NCBI GenBank assembly: GCA_025210575.1
Contig: JAOARK010000131.1
Span: 1 to 10,282 of the forward strand
Origin: Schleiferiaceae bacterium
GTDB taxonomy: Bacteria > Bacteroidota > Bacteroidia > Flavobacteriales > Schleiferiaceae
Direction: 5' to 3'
DNA length: 10,282 nucleotides
Both the position numbers and the translations under genes were made by a program. The notes beneath the pieces are model-generated. The model had not been told where the DNA came from. It saw only the letters and a list, made by a program, of their open reading frames with translations, and did no database searches. This document shows, piece after piece, positions 1 through 6,725 of the stretch. Numbering within the stretch: position 1 is the first letter of the stretch; every line of letters starts with the position of its first letter.

Positions 1-52
1 TATCTGGGCACAACGTGCTAAGAATACTAAACTAATTGAAGAGAACAATTAA
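1..52 (+). CDS. nqrD: NqrD C-terminal end (partial, cut by window edge)
   Basis: Only the last 16 complete codons are present (reading IWAQRAKNTKLIEENN, then TAA at 50-52). The identity comes mainly from position: the frame ends 12 bases before nqrE, and nqrD directly precedes nqrE in NQR operons. A short charged cytoplasmic tail after the last membrane span fits NqrD. NqrD is one of the two similar six-helix membrane subunits that hold the intramembrane [2Fe-2S] centre of the Na+ pump. The tail alone is too short to prove the assignment from sequence. Confidence 0.75.
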   Translation, partial: IWAQRAKNTKLIEENN

Positions 53-64
53 TAAGACACAAAG

Positions 65-685
65 ATGGGACAGGAATTAGTAAACTTATTTGTAAAATCC
101 ATCTTCGTAGAAAATATGATTTTCGCATATTTTCTTGGGATGTGTTCTTACTTAGCAGTATCTAAAACGGTAAAGACTGCCGTTGGTTTGGGAGCTGCTG
201 TAATCTTCGTATTGGCCATTACATTACCTGTAAACTGGCTGTTAGAAAACTACGTATTAAAAGAAGGAGCTTTAGCTTGGTTAGGAGATGACTTTGCTTC
301 TATAGACTTGAGCTTCTTGAGCTTTATTATGTTCATCGCTGTAATTGCCTCAATGGTACAGCTGGTAGAGATGATTGTAGAGAAATATTCTCCAGAGCTT
401 TACGGAGCCTTGGGTATCTTCTTACCATTGATCGCTGTAAACTGTTCAATTTTGGGAGGTTCTTTGTTCATGCAAGAGCGTGATTTCGGAACCATCGTTG
501 AAGCAGGTGTTTATGGTTTAGGTTCAGGTATTGGTTGGTTGTTGGCTGTTGTGGCTATTGCAGCTATTCGCGAGAAAATCCAGTACTCAAATGTACCAGG
601 TCCTCTTAAAGGATTGGGAATTACCTTCATCATTACTGGTTTGATGGGTATAGCGTTTATGAGCTTTATGGGTATTAAATTATAA
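65..685 (+). CDS. nqrE: Na+-translocating NADH:quinone reductase subunit E
   Basis: This is a 206-residue, highly hydrophobic protein with about six membrane spans, the usual size and character of NqrE. NqrE pairs with NqrD in the inner membrane. Each contributes two cysteines to an intramembrane [2Fe-2S] centre that carries electrons across the membrane during Na+ pumping. The expected pair is visible here: Cys27 in LGMCSYL and Cys127 in the conserved segment AVNCSILGG. The typical GALGIFLPLIAVNCSILG signature (residues 114-131) is intact. The gene lies 12 bases after the nqrD stop and 18 bases before nqrF, so it is co-transcribed with them. The ATG at 65 is preceded by an AT-rich leader with no clear Shine-Dalgarno. 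The related RnfA/RnfE proteins are the main alternative family, but the following nqrF decides for NQR. Confidence 0.96.
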   Translation: MGQELVNLFVKSIFVENMIFAYFLGMCSYLAVSKTVKTAVGLGAAVIFVLAITLPVNWLLENYVLKEGALAWLGDDFASIDLSFLSFIMFIAVIASMVQLVEMIVEKYSPELYGALGIFLPLIAVNCSILGGSLFMQERDFGTIVEAGVYGLGSGIGWLLAVVAIAAIREKIQYSNVPGPLKGLGITFIITGLMGIAFMSFMGIKL

Positions 686-703
686 CAGGATTAAGAGAGA
701 ATT

Positions 704-1993
704 ATGACAACAGTAATCATAACAAGTGTTATAGTATTTGCGGCAATGATCATCTTGTTGGTGACCATCTTGCTTCAAGCGAAAGCTAAGCTTTCTCCTT
801 CTGGACCTGTAGCGCTAGACATTAATGGAGAGAGTGTAGAAGTTGAATCTGGAGGAACACTTCTTTCAACTTTAAGTCAAAATAAAATCTTCTTGCCTTC
901 TGCATGTGGTGGTGGGGGTACTTGTGCCCAATGTCGCTGTCAGGTAACCGAAGGTGGTGGAGAAATTCTTCCTACTGAAACGGGTTTCTTCAGCCGTCAA
1001 GAAATTGCGGATAACTGGAGATTAGGTTGCCAGGTGAAGGTAAAGAACAGCATGACTGTTAAAGTACCTGAGGAAGTATTTGGTATTAAGAAATGGGAAG
1101 CAAAGGTGGTATCGAACTACAACGTGGCTTCTTTCATTAAAGAATTTGTAGTGGAGCTTCCAGAAGACATGGATTACAAGGCGGGTGGTTACATCCAGAT
1201 TGAAATCCCTGAAACGGAAGTGAAATACTCTGATATTGATATTACAGCGCACCCAGAGGAGCATCCAGGGGAGCCTGAGAAGTTTAAGCAAGAGTGGGAC
1301 AAGTTTAATTTGTGGCCGTTAGTAATGAAGAATGATGAGCCGGTAGAAAGAGCTTACTCAATGGCTTCTTACCCAGCTGAAGGACGCAGAATTATGCTAA
1401 ACGTTCGTGTTGCTACTCCACCTTGGGATAGAAAAGCAAACGACTGGATGAAAGTGAATCCAGGTATTGCTTCTTCTTACATCTTTAACCAAAAGATTGG
1501 AGATACGGTAACGGTATCTGGACCTTACGGTGAGTTCTTTATCAAAGAAACTGACGCTGAGATGCTATACATCGGTGGTGGTGCAGGTATGGCGCCAATG
1601 CGTTCACACTTATACCACTTGTTTAGAACCGTTAAAACAGGAAGAAAAGTATCTTACTGGTACGGTGGTCGTTCAAGACGTGAGTTGTTCTACATAGATC
1701 ACTTTAGAGCATTAGAGAAGGACTTCCCGAACTTTAAATTCTACATGGTACTTTCTGAACCATTAGAAGAAGATAACTGGAAAGTTAAAGAAGGTTTAGA
1801 CGGAGAAGGAGATGGATTCGTAGGATTCGTTCACCAGTCTTTAATAGACAACTATTTGTCTAAGCACGATGCACCAGAAGACATAGAGTTCTATTTCTGT
1901 GGACCACCAATGATGAACCAAGCCGTTTTAGGTATGGTAGACGATTTTGGTGTACCACCAGAAAATGTATCGTTTGACGATTTTGGAGGATAA
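704..1993 (+). CDS. nqrF: Na+-translocating NADH:quinone reductase subunit F (NADH dehydrogenase, 2Fe-2S/FAD)
   Basis: NqrF is the electron-input subunit. It oxidises NADH through FAD and a [2Fe-2S] ferredoxin centre and passes electrons into the membrane subunits. The 429 residues read in the expected order. An N-terminal membrane anchor spans about residues 4-25. A ferredoxin domain (about 35-125) carries the cluster ligands Cys68, Cys74, Cys77 (CGGGGTCAQC) and Cys109. An FNR-type reductase domain follows, with the FAD motif RAYS at 216-219, the nucleotide-binding GGGAGMAP at 291-298 and CGPPMM at 399-404. The C-terminus ends in the typical FDDFGG. No motif is missing and the length is normal for the Bacteroidota form. 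It is the last gene of the nqr operon and is followed 20 bases later by a strong terminator. Confidence 0.98.
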   Translation: MTTVIITSVIVFAAMIILLVTILLQAKAKLSPSGPVALDINGESVEVESGGTLLSTLSQNKIFLPSACGGGGTCAQCRCQVTEGGGEILPTETGFFSRQEIADNWRLGCQVKVKNSMTVKVPEEVFGIKKWEAKVVSNYNVASFIKEFVVELPEDMDYKAGGYIQIEIPETEVKYSDIDITAHPEEHPGEPEKFKQEWDKFNLWPLVMKNDEPVERAYSMASYPAEGRRIMLNVRVATPPWDRKANDWMKVNPGIASSYIFNQKIGDTVTVSGPYGEFFIKETDAEMLYIGGGAGMAPMRSHLYHLFRTVKTGRKVSYWYGGRSRRELFYIDHFRALEKDFPNFKFYMVLSEPLEEDNWKVKEGLDGEGDGFVGFVHQSLIDNYLSKHDAPEDIEFYFCGPPMMNQAVLGMVDDFGVPPENVSFDDFGG

Positions 1994-2013
1994 TCTTCCA
2001 ACACAATAATAAG

Positions 2014-2048
2014 AACCCTGACCTTTGCGTCAGGGTTTTTTGTTTTTT
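2014..2048 (+). terminator. Intrinsic terminator after nqrF
   Basis: A perfect 9-bp stem (AACCCTGAC at 2014-2022, GTCAGGGTT at 2029-2037) closes a six-base loop, CTTTGC. It is followed by T-rich sequence, TTTT, then G, then TTTTTT, to 2048. This is a textbook rho-independent terminator for the nqr operon. It lies only 6 bases before the apbE start codon, so apbE must depend on leaky read-through or on a promoter inside the end of nqrF. I did not find a convincing one. Confidence 0.93.
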
Positions 2049-2054
2049 CGCAGT

Positions 2055-3038
2055 ATGAAACATCTCGTGCTTCTTTTTGCCGTTTTAATGCTTATTTCTT
2101 GTGGTCAGGATCAACTAGAAATTGTGAACTATGGCCACGCTCAAGGCACCACTTATTCTATTAAATACATTACAGAGCAGAATATAGATCATCAATCTTC
2201 TATAGATAGTATTCTCATAGAAATTGATAGAAGCATGTCATTGTGGGTTTCAAATTCTATTGTTAGTAGAGTGAACCGTGGCGATAGCAATGCACTTATG
2301 GATGACAACTTTGAAGCTGTTTTAAAGCGTTCAATTGACATAGGGAAGGAAACACAAGGAAGGTTTGACGTTACCATAGCGCCATTAGTAAATGCTTGGG
2401 GTTTTAATGGAGGTGAGCATAAAGAGTTAGACAGTATCACGGTAGATTCACTTTAGCAATTGGTAGATTATTCTATTGTCAGAGTTTTAGGAAAACAAGT
2501 ACAACTAGGCAAAAATCAGCAACTCGATTTTAACGCGATAGCCCAAGGTTATTCGGTAGACGTTATATCAGATTTCCTTGAAGCCAACGGAGTGGAGAAC
2601 TATATGGTTGAAGTGGGCGGAGAGCTCAAAACCAAAGGTAAGAACAGTAAGGGCAAAGTGTGGCGAATTGGTATAGATAAACCAACAGATGAGATCAATC
2701 CACAAAATCGTTTTCAAATTGTATTGAGCTTGCCTGACAAGGCCTTAGCGACATCTGGAAATTACCGCAAGTTCTTTACTAATGAAGAAGGAGAGAAGTT
2801 CGTACATACCATAAATCCTTCAACAGGTTATCCCGTAAAATCTAAATTATTAAGTGCTACCATTATCACTTCAAGCTGCATGGATGCTGATGCCTATGCC
2901 ACGGCTTGTATGGTAGGAGGAATTAAATATGCTCAACAGCTGATTGAAGGCAATGCTGATCTCGATGGATATTTAGTTTATTCAGAAAATGGGGAATTCA
3001 AAGAGTGGTTTTCAACTGGCTTTGAAATTTATAACTAG
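2055..3038 (+). pseudogene. apbE: ApbE flavin transferase gene interrupted by one in-frame TAG
   Basis: ApbE is an Mg-dependent, membrane-attached enzyme that transfers FMN from FAD to a threonine of NqrB and NqrC, making the pump functional. Read through, the frame gives 327 residues plus the stop, normal for the family. I start at ATG 2055 because it opens a lipoprotein signal (hydrophobic stretch, lipobox LISC at 13-16, lipidated Cys16); an upstream in-frame TTG lies inside the terminator loop. Codon 134 (2454-2456) is TAG; the same frame continues without a shift to the TAG at 3036-3038. Family motifs lie on both sides: GRFDVTIAPLVNAWGF before; FNAIAQGYSVD, EVGGELKTKG, ATSGNYRKFF, HTINPSTGYP (His251) and DAYAT (Asp279/Thr283, metal and FMN site) after. 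One C-to-T change in a CAG glutamine codon would explain the break. It could be a young pseudogene, a sequencing error, or a gene read through by a suppressor. The 133-residue fragment alone lacks the active site. Confidence 0.85.
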
Positions 3039-3082
3039 TCTAAATAAGCTTACAAAGCTGGTGTAATCTCTTGTTCAAAAGA

Positions 3083-3092
3083 GACATATGTC
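3083..3092. promoter_or_regulatory. Perfect 10-bp palindrome upstream of the porin-nrfHA unit
   Basis: GACATATGTC is perfectly self-complementary and sits about 20 bases upstream of the proposed -33 element of the porin gene, a position where an activator could bind. Its core recalls the GACA/TGTC half-sites seen with CRP/FNR-family regulators, but the flanking bases do not extend the symmetry. No regulator is assigned. A 10-bp palindrome can occur by chance. Confidence 0.25.
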
Positions 3093-3111
3093 ATACTCTC
3101 AACTAACTGGG

Positions 3112-3141
3112 TTGGGTTTCTTTGAATAACTTTTATTTTAG
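3112..3141 (+). promoter_or_regulatory. Possible Bacteroidota-type promoter for porin-nrfHA
   Basis: TTG at 3112-3114 is followed, after exactly 19 bases, by TATTTTAG at 3134-3141. This matches the Bacteroidota consensus (TTG, about 19 bases, TAnnTTTG) with one mismatch in the -7 box. It ends 21 bases before the porin ATG, a sensible leader length. The gap before it, after the apbE stop, contains no terminator with a T-run, so some read-through from apbE cannot be excluded. Confidence 0.45.
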
Positions 3142-3162
3142 TAGAAATCTAATCCCAATTTT

Positions 3163-4485
3163 ATGAAAAAGGTCATTATCCTCGCCCTTTTTGGTTTATT
3201 CACTCATTTATCATTTGCACAAATTTCGGTAGTAGGTGAAGTTAGACCTCGTTATGAATTCAGAAATGGTTTTAAAACTTTAAGGCCTGAGAATCAGTTT
3301 GAACCTGCTTCGTTCATTGAGCAAAGAACAAGACTGTATTTCAGTTATCAAAAGAATAAACTGAAACTACATATTGCGGTTCAAGACATTAGAATGTGGG
3401 GGAATCACAATCAGATTTATAAAGCAGACCCAGCTTTAACAAATATGTTCGAGGCATATGCCATGTATCAGCTTTCTGATAATTGGGCTATAAAATTAGG
3501 GCGACAAACATTGAGTTATGATACTCAGCGCTTTCTTGGTGGTTTGGATTGGGCACAACAAGGAAGAAGCCATGATGCGGTCTTAATCCGTTATAAAAAC
3601 AATAATGGTTTGGTGATAGACGGAGCATTTGCGCTCAATGCAAGTGGTGTTGAACCTGGTTACTTGAATGCTTACCCAACGCCATACGGCTTGAACAACT
3701 ATAAGAACATGCAGATGATCTATGCCACAAAAAAGTGGGATAAAGCAAAACTTTCTGTTGTTTTTCAAAATGACGGAAGAACAGTATTGGCAAACGATAC
3801 TTCAACGCAATACCGACAAACATATGGTTTAATCGGTAATGGCTGGATTACTGAGGCTATTGGTCTTGCTGGTGAGTTCTATTATCAGGGTGGTATCAAT
3901 GGCGGTGGCCAAACGGTAAATGCTCTATTTGCCAACTTACAATTAACATTCAAAACCAAGATCACTCCAATAATAGTTGGAGGAGATTATGCGAGTGGTA
4001 CCCGTTTAGAGGATGCTGGACAAGATAACGCCTGGAATCCACTGTATGGAACAAACCACAAATGGTATGGATTCATGGATTACTTCTACGTAGGAAATGG
4101 TCATGGTCAAGGAGGTAGAACTACAGGGTTGATAGACCTATATCTGAAAACAAATTTCAAATTGGCTGACAAGCATACATTAGCCGCTCATGGGCACTAT
4201 TTTATGAGTCCTGTTACTATTTATGATACACGTAATGTAGACCCCCAAAATCTAGTAGAATTAGGAAGCGATCTAGGTATTGAAATTGACTTGGTGTATA
4301 AATTTGTTGTAAGCAAAGAGGTAAACCTACAAGTAGGTTACTCTCATTTGTTTGCCACTGAAACCATGGAAGCGATCAAGAATGGAGGAATTATGGATGG
4401 AAGAGCTTCTAATCAAACCCAGAATTGGGCATTTATCATGATACAGTTTAAGCCAGAGTTACTTAACACGGCTAAAAAACAGTAA
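3163..4485 (+). CDS. Outer-membrane beta-barrel protein, alginate-export-like family, in the nrf operon
   Basis: The 440-residue protein starts with a classical signal peptide (MKK, hydrophobic core, SFA cleavage before Gln20). The rest is rich in alternating aromatic and polar strands, as in an outer-membrane barrel of about 16-18 strands. The opening after the signal (SVVGEVRPRYEFRNGF, then IEQRTRLYFSY) and the segment WAIKLGRQTLSYDTQRFLGG resemble barrels of the alginate-export class. A late strand, NWAFIMIQFKPEL, lies close to the C-terminus. In Bacteroidota such barrels are often found just ahead of nrfH and nrfA, as here (28 bases before nrfH, same strand), and no alginate genes are nearby. 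I therefore infer an outer-membrane channel serving nitrite respiration, perhaps for nitrite or ammonium. The substrate is not shown by the sequence, and the family name should not be taken as function. Confidence 0.82.
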   Translation: MKKVIILALFGLFTHLSFAQISVVGEVRPRYEFRNGFKTLRPENQFEPASFIEQRTRLYFSYQKNKLKLHIAVQDIRMWGNHNQIYKADPALTNMFEAYAMYQLSDNWAIKLGRQTLSYDTQRFLGGLDWAQQGRSHDAVLIRYKNNNGLVIDGAFALNASGVEPGYLNAYPTPYGLNNYKNMQMIYATKKWDKAKLSVVFQNDGRTVLANDTSTQYRQTYGLIGNGWITEAIGLAGEFYYQGGINGGGQTVNALFANLQLTFKTKITPIIVGGDYASGTRLEDAGQDNAWNPLYGTNHKWYGFMDYFYVGNGHGQGGRTTGLIDLYLKTNFKLADKHTLAAHGHYFMSPVTIYDTRNVDPQNLVELGSDLGIEIDLVYKFVVSKEVNLQVGYSHLFATETMEAIKNGGIMDGRASNQTQNWAFIMIQFKPELLNTAKKQ

Positions 4486-4513
4486 ATTTAAAGCATAACC
4501 AACCCTCCAAATT

Positions 4514-5107
4514 ATGTCTGGCATAGGCAAGTTGTTAAACACATTAAGACCCCCAGCTAACTGGATTACTGCGGTAAACTTTTTGGTTGCAGTGATTGTA
4601 GGTCTTTCTATTTATATGTTCTACATCGCAAGGGCAGGCTCTTATCTTTCAGATGATCCAAAAACCTGTGTGAATTGTCATGTTATGGCTCCAGAATATG
4701 CAACTTGGGCAAATAGCTCGCATAAGAATGTTACAAATTGTAACGACTGCCATGTACCTCACGACAACGCTTTTAAAAAGTATGCTTTTAAGGCCAAAGA
4801 TGGTCTTTATCACGCAAGTGTATTTACTATGGGTACAGAGCCTCAAGCCATAATAATGAAAGAAGAGGGAATCAAAGTGGTACAACAAAATTGTATTCGT
4901 TGCCACAATGATTTGAATGATCGAGTAAAAACGAATCGTGTTACTCGAGAAATGAATTTGCATGGTGAAGGTAAACTGTGTTGGGATTGCCACAGACATG
5001 TACCGCATGGTACAATTCGTTCTCAAAGTTCAGTTCCCAATGCAAATGTTCCAGTACCCGAAAGCCCTGTTCCGGCTTGGTTAAAATCAAATATGTCTAA
5101 AAATTAA
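4514..5107 (+). CDS. nrfH: Cytochrome c nitrite reductase small subunit, tetraheme menaquinol dehydrogenase
   Basis: NrfH is anchored in the inner membrane, oxidises menaquinol and hands electrons to NrfA in the periplasm. The 197-residue protein has one N-terminal span (about 17-38) that acts as an uncleaved anchor. It has four heme c attachment motifs: CVNCH (52-56), CNDCH (76-80), CIRCH (127-131) and CWDCH (156-160). Met58, two residues after the first motif, fits the unusual Met ligand of heme 1 in NrfH. The segment AFKAKDGLYH after the second heme carries the conserved Lys and Asp associated with the quinol site in this NapC/NirT/NrfH family. The tail after residue 172 is proline-rich and poorly conserved. 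The gene lies 28 bases after the porin gene and 16 before nrfA, so all three are almost certainly one operon. Four hemes with a single anchor and an nrfA neighbour exclude NapC or TorC as better names. Confidence 0.97.
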   Translation: MSGIGKLLNTLRPPANWITAVNFLVAVIVGLSIYMFYIARAGSYLSDDPKTCVNCHVMAPEYATWANSSHKNVTNCNDCHVPHDNAFKKYAFKAKDGLYHASVFTMGTEPQAIIMKEEGIKVVQQNCIRCHNDLNDRVKTNRVTREMNLHGEGKLCWDCHRHVPHGTIRSQSSVPNANVPVPESPVPAWLKSNMSKN

Positions 5108-5123
5108 TTAATCCTATACCATT

Positions 5124-6680
5124 ATGTCAACCATTAGAAGAGACGTTAAAAGAAAACCCTGGTTGGGTTGGATGTTGTTCTTACTTACCGTTGCTGTAGT
5201 AATAATCATTGGTATGTTCATGACCAATATTATGGAGCGCAGAACCGAAGCTCAGTTTCTTGATCAAAAGAAAATTGAAATTACCAGCATGGAACCTCGC
5301 AATGAGGTTTGGGGTATAAATTATCCGCGTCAGTACAACTCGTACATGAAAACTGCAGATACTACATTTCACAGTAAGTACAATGGTGCTTGGAAGCAGG
5401 ATATGCTAGAAACTTTTCCAGATTTGGTAATTCTTTGGGCAGGTTATGGATTTGCGAAAGATTATCGTCAAGGAAGAGGACATGTCTATGCAGTAGAAGA
5501 CATATACAACACTTTGAGAACAGGTGCACCAATTGATAAAGAAAGTGGCCCAATGCCAGCAACATGTTGGACTTGTAAAAGTCCTGATGTACCTCGCCTA
5601 ATGGTAGAAAAAGGAGCAACCGAATTCTATAGTGGCAAATGGGCCAAATGGGGTGGAGAAGTGGTGAATGCAATAGGTTGTGCAGACTGTCATGATGAGA
5701 AAACAATGAATCTACAAATTACTCGTCCTGCATTAATAGAGGCGTTTGAAAGACAAGGTAAAGACATTAATGATGCAAGTCACAATGAAATGCGCTCTTT
5801 GGTTTGTGCACAATGCCACGTAGAATATTACTTCAATAAGAAAAAACCTGCTGAAGGTGTTCCTTACTTAACATTCCCATGGGACAATGGAACCAGCGTA
5901 GAGCAGGTTGAAGAGTATTATGACAACATTGAGTTTAAAGATTGGACACATGCATTATCTAAAGCTCCGATGTTGAAAGCACAGCATCCAGGTTATGAGA
6001 TCTTCCAAACGGGAATACATGCTAAAAGAGGTGTAAGTTGTGCCGACTGTCACATGCCTTACAATTCAGAAGGTGGCGTGAAGTTTACAGACCACCATAT
6101 TCAAAGTCCTTTAAACAATCTTGCTAATGCATGTCAGGTTTGTCACAGAGAAGACAGCGATGAGCTAATGGCAAACGTAACGGATCATTATGATAGAGTA
6201 TTGGATAATAGAGGAAAGCTTGAGCATTTGCTAGTGAAGCTTCACTTAGAAGCTGAATATGCTTGGAAATTAGGGGCTACAGAAGAGCAGATGAAAGATA
6301 TCTTAATGGACATTCGTCATGCACAGTGGCGCTGGGATTATGCAGCGGCCAGTCATGGTGGAGCCTTCCATGCACCTGTTGAAACCTTAAGAATTATTGG
6401 TACAGGTATTGAGATAGCTCAAGAAGGAAGAATTAAATTGACCAAACTTTTCCACGAACTTGGGTTTGACGGAGAAGTACCTATGCCAGATGTATCTACA
6501 AAGGAATTGGCTCAGCAGTACATTGGTTTAGATATGGAAAAACTGAATGCGGATAAAAATAACTTTAAAGGTACTTTACTTGTAGAGTGGTTAAAAGCAG
6601 CTGAAGAAAGAGAAGCTAAGATGCCACAATACGATCAGAGCAACGCATCAGAAGCAGTAAAGGCTTCTTTACAGAATTAA
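5124..6680 (+). CDS. nrfA: Ammonia-forming pentaheme cytochrome c nitrite reductase
   Basis: NrfA catalyses the six-electron reduction of nitrite to ammonium in the periplasm, the last step of dissimilatory nitrite ammonification. The 518 residues carry five heme motifs: the diagnostic active-site CWTCK (148-152, Lys152 as heme ligand), then CADCH (186-190), CAQCH (228-232), CADCH (306-310) and CQVCH (337-341). By comparison with characterised NrfA, the catalytic residues are Arg201 (ITRP), Tyr235 and His288 (KAQHPGYE). Glu234, Tyr235, Lys285 and Gln287 match the calcium site. All are present, so the enzyme should be active. The N-terminus has a hydrophobic helix (about 13-34) preceded by basic residues but no clear AxA cleavage site, so it may stay as a membrane anchor. 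Assembly needs cytochrome c maturation proteins, including one for the CxxCK heme; none are encoded in this window. Confidence 0.98.
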   Translation: MSTIRRDVKRKPWLGWMLFLLTVAVVIIIGMFMTNIMERRTEAQFLDQKKIEITSMEPRNEVWGINYPRQYNSYMKTADTTFHSKYNGAWKQDMLETFPDLVILWAGYGFAKDYRQGRGHVYAVEDIYNTLRTGAPIDKESGPMPATCWTCKSPDVPRLMVEKGATEFYSGKWAKWGGEVVNAIGCADCHDEKTMNLQITRPALIEAFERQGKDINDASHNEMRSLVCAQCHVEYYFNKKKPAEGVPYLTFPWDNGTSVEQVEEYYDNIEFKDWTHALSKAPMLKAQHPGYEIFQTGIHAKRGVSCADCHMPYNSEGGVKFTDHHIQSPLNNLANACQVCHREDSDELMANVTDHYDRVLDNRGKLEHLLVKLHLEAEYAWKLGATEEQMKDILMDIRHAQWRWDYAAASHGGAFHAPVETLRIIGTGIEIAQEGRIKLTKLFHELGFDGEVPMPDVSTKELAQQYIGLDMEKLNADKNNFKGTLLVEWLKAAEEREAKMPQYDQSNASEAVKASLQN

Positions 6681-6700
6681 GACCATTATTCATAGAAAAT

Positions 6701-6725
6701 AAAAAGGGGCAAATGCCCCTTTTTT
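6701..6725. terminator. Bidirectional terminator between nrfA and the DyP peroxidase gene
   Basis: A perfect 10-bp stem (AAAAAGGGGC at 6701-6710, GCCCCTTTTT at 6715-6724) with loop AAAT is followed by further T. It has A-tract and T-tract on opposite sides, so it can stop transcription from both directions. It starts 20 bases after the nrfA stop and its end touches the stop codon of the convergent peroxidase gene (6724-6726). One hairpin therefore serves both convergent genes. Confidence 0.94.

Noticed and set aside
2025..2054. Upstream TTG start for apbE giving ten extra residues
   Set aside because: The TTG lies in the loop of the nqrF terminator. The ATG at 2055 gives a proper lipoprotein signal peptide with the lipobox at the right distance.
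2460..3038. A separate gene starting at TTG 2460 (192 residues)
   Set aside because: It is the same frame as the preceding ApbE part and starts in the middle of the ApbE domain. It lacks the lipoprotein signal, so it is the second half of one interrupted gene.
3067..3084. Terminator after apbE (TCTCTT/AAGAGA hairpin)
   Set aside because: The stem is only 6 bp and AT-rich, and no T-run follows on the plus strand.
4649..5026. 125-residue minus-strand open frame opposite nrfH
   Set aside because: It lies wholly antisense to a gene with four intact heme motifs, shows no recognisable domain and has composition typical of a shadow frame.
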